NCBI RefSeq assembly: GCF_004197395.1
Contig: NZ_SELS01000001.1
Location: 186,001 to 250,000 of the forward strand
DNA length: 64,000 bases
Source of the DNA: Paraburkholderia sp. UYCP14C
Lineage (GTDB): Bacteria; Pseudomonadota; Gammaproteobacteria; Burkholderiales; Burkholderiaceae
Direction of reading: 5' to 3'
Shown: positions 63,861-64,000 of the stretch, piece after piece
How the letters are laid out: each line of letters begins with the position of its first letter
Numbering within the stretch: position 1 is the first letter of the stretch
Program-made: the position numbers and the translations under genes
The notes under the pieces: generated by a model
Database searches by the model: none
What the model was told of the DNA's origin: nothing
Seen by the model: the letters and a program-made list of their open reading frames with translations, nothing else

Positions 63861-64000
63861 ATGTCCTACATGCTGCTGATCGTCGAACCCACGGAGCAAC
63901 GCGAGGAGCGCGGCGAACCCGCGGGCCGCGACCTCTACGACCAGATGGTGCGTTTCGCCGGGAATCTGAAGGAGCGCGGCAAGCTGCTCGCGGTCGAGTC
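63861..64000 (+). CDS. YCII/DGPF-domain protein, truncated by window end
   Basis: The first 46 residues, starting MSYMLLIVEPTEQREERGEP and continuing YDQMVRFAGNLKERGKLLAVES, match the YCII-related family (DGPF domain). GGAG eight bases before the ATG fixes the start. Such genes often sit directly ahead of an extracytoplasmic-function sigma factor gene, which would lie beyond the window. The end is not visible. Confidence 0.8.
   Translation, partial: MSYMLLIVEPTEQREERGEPAGRDLYDQMVRFAGNLKERGKLLAVE

Overview
This is one contiguous GC-rich stretch with dense, mostly single-gene or two-gene transcription units. It reads as the chromosome of a beta-proteobacterium in the Burkholderiales, probably Paraburkholderia, Caballeronia or Burkholderia. 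The evidence is a Burkholderia-type trimeric porin, a DUF4148 protein, a Tat-exported acid-phosphatase-like phospholipase C, a PiuC-type iron hydroxylase locus, a HiPIP, and an abundance of LysR regulators (seven in 64 kb). I see no rRNA or tRNA genes, insertion sequences, prophage or CRISPR array. Gene calls use my own start choices, based on visible Shine-Dalgarno (SD) sites and family length. Family assignments come from motif recognition, not from a database search.

Layout. 0-5 kb: a minus-strand unit for amino-acid use (aromatic-type aminotransferase, overlapping RidA, porin, APC permease) faces a divergent Lrp/AsnC regulator. 5-6 kb: an unusual membrane protein whose first ~60 residues look like F-type ATP synthase subunit a. 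6-12 kb: a DUF4148 secreted protein, an MlrC/M81 + MFS pair with a divergent LysR, and a Tat-exported epoxide hydrolase. The DUF4148 and epoxide hydrolase genes share a ~110-bp upstream regulatory module. 12-18 kb: AraC regulator + PQ-loop-like membrane protein, GH3 beta-glucosidase lipoprotein, DUF3224 protein, and a divergent LysR/atypical SDR pair. 18.8-27.4 kb: two MFS efflux genes, LysR, GST/TetR pair with a palindromic operator, aldo-keto reductase/LysR pair, cytochrome b561. 27.4-33 kb: GT2 glycosyltransferase, LysR, alpha/beta hydrolase, Rieske oxygenase, rubredoxin. 33-41 kb: SDR, an E. coli-like lysR-lysA divergent pair, LysR with an orphan amino-acid binding protein and an M14-type deacylase, cupin, DapA-family aldolase. 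41-43.8 kb: phospholipase C with a small lipoprotein.

44-51.4 kb holds a coherent carbon module: glycogen debranching enzyme, GH63-like glucosidase, glucose-6-phosphate dehydrogenase and a polyphosphate-glucokinase-like ROK kinase. Together these could take glycogen or trehalose-like glucans to glucose, glucose-6-phosphate and 6-phosphogluconolactone. 53-58.4 kb is an iron-uptake unit behind a recognisable Fur box: TonB-dependent siderophore receptor, PKHD hydroxylase, PepSY membrane protein, nitroreductase and HiPIP. 58-64 kb contains small conserved proteins, a ~900-bp non-coding stretch with heptad repeats and a candidate sRNA ending in a strong terminator, a large lipoprotein preceded by clustered palindromes, and a YCII-family gene cut by the window end.

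The observations I rate most worth checking are the subunit-a-like chimeric membrane protein (5225-5968), the duplicated regulatory module (6507-6610 and 10742-10847), the candidate sRNA (about 60632-60752), and the palindrome cluster at 63512-63596.
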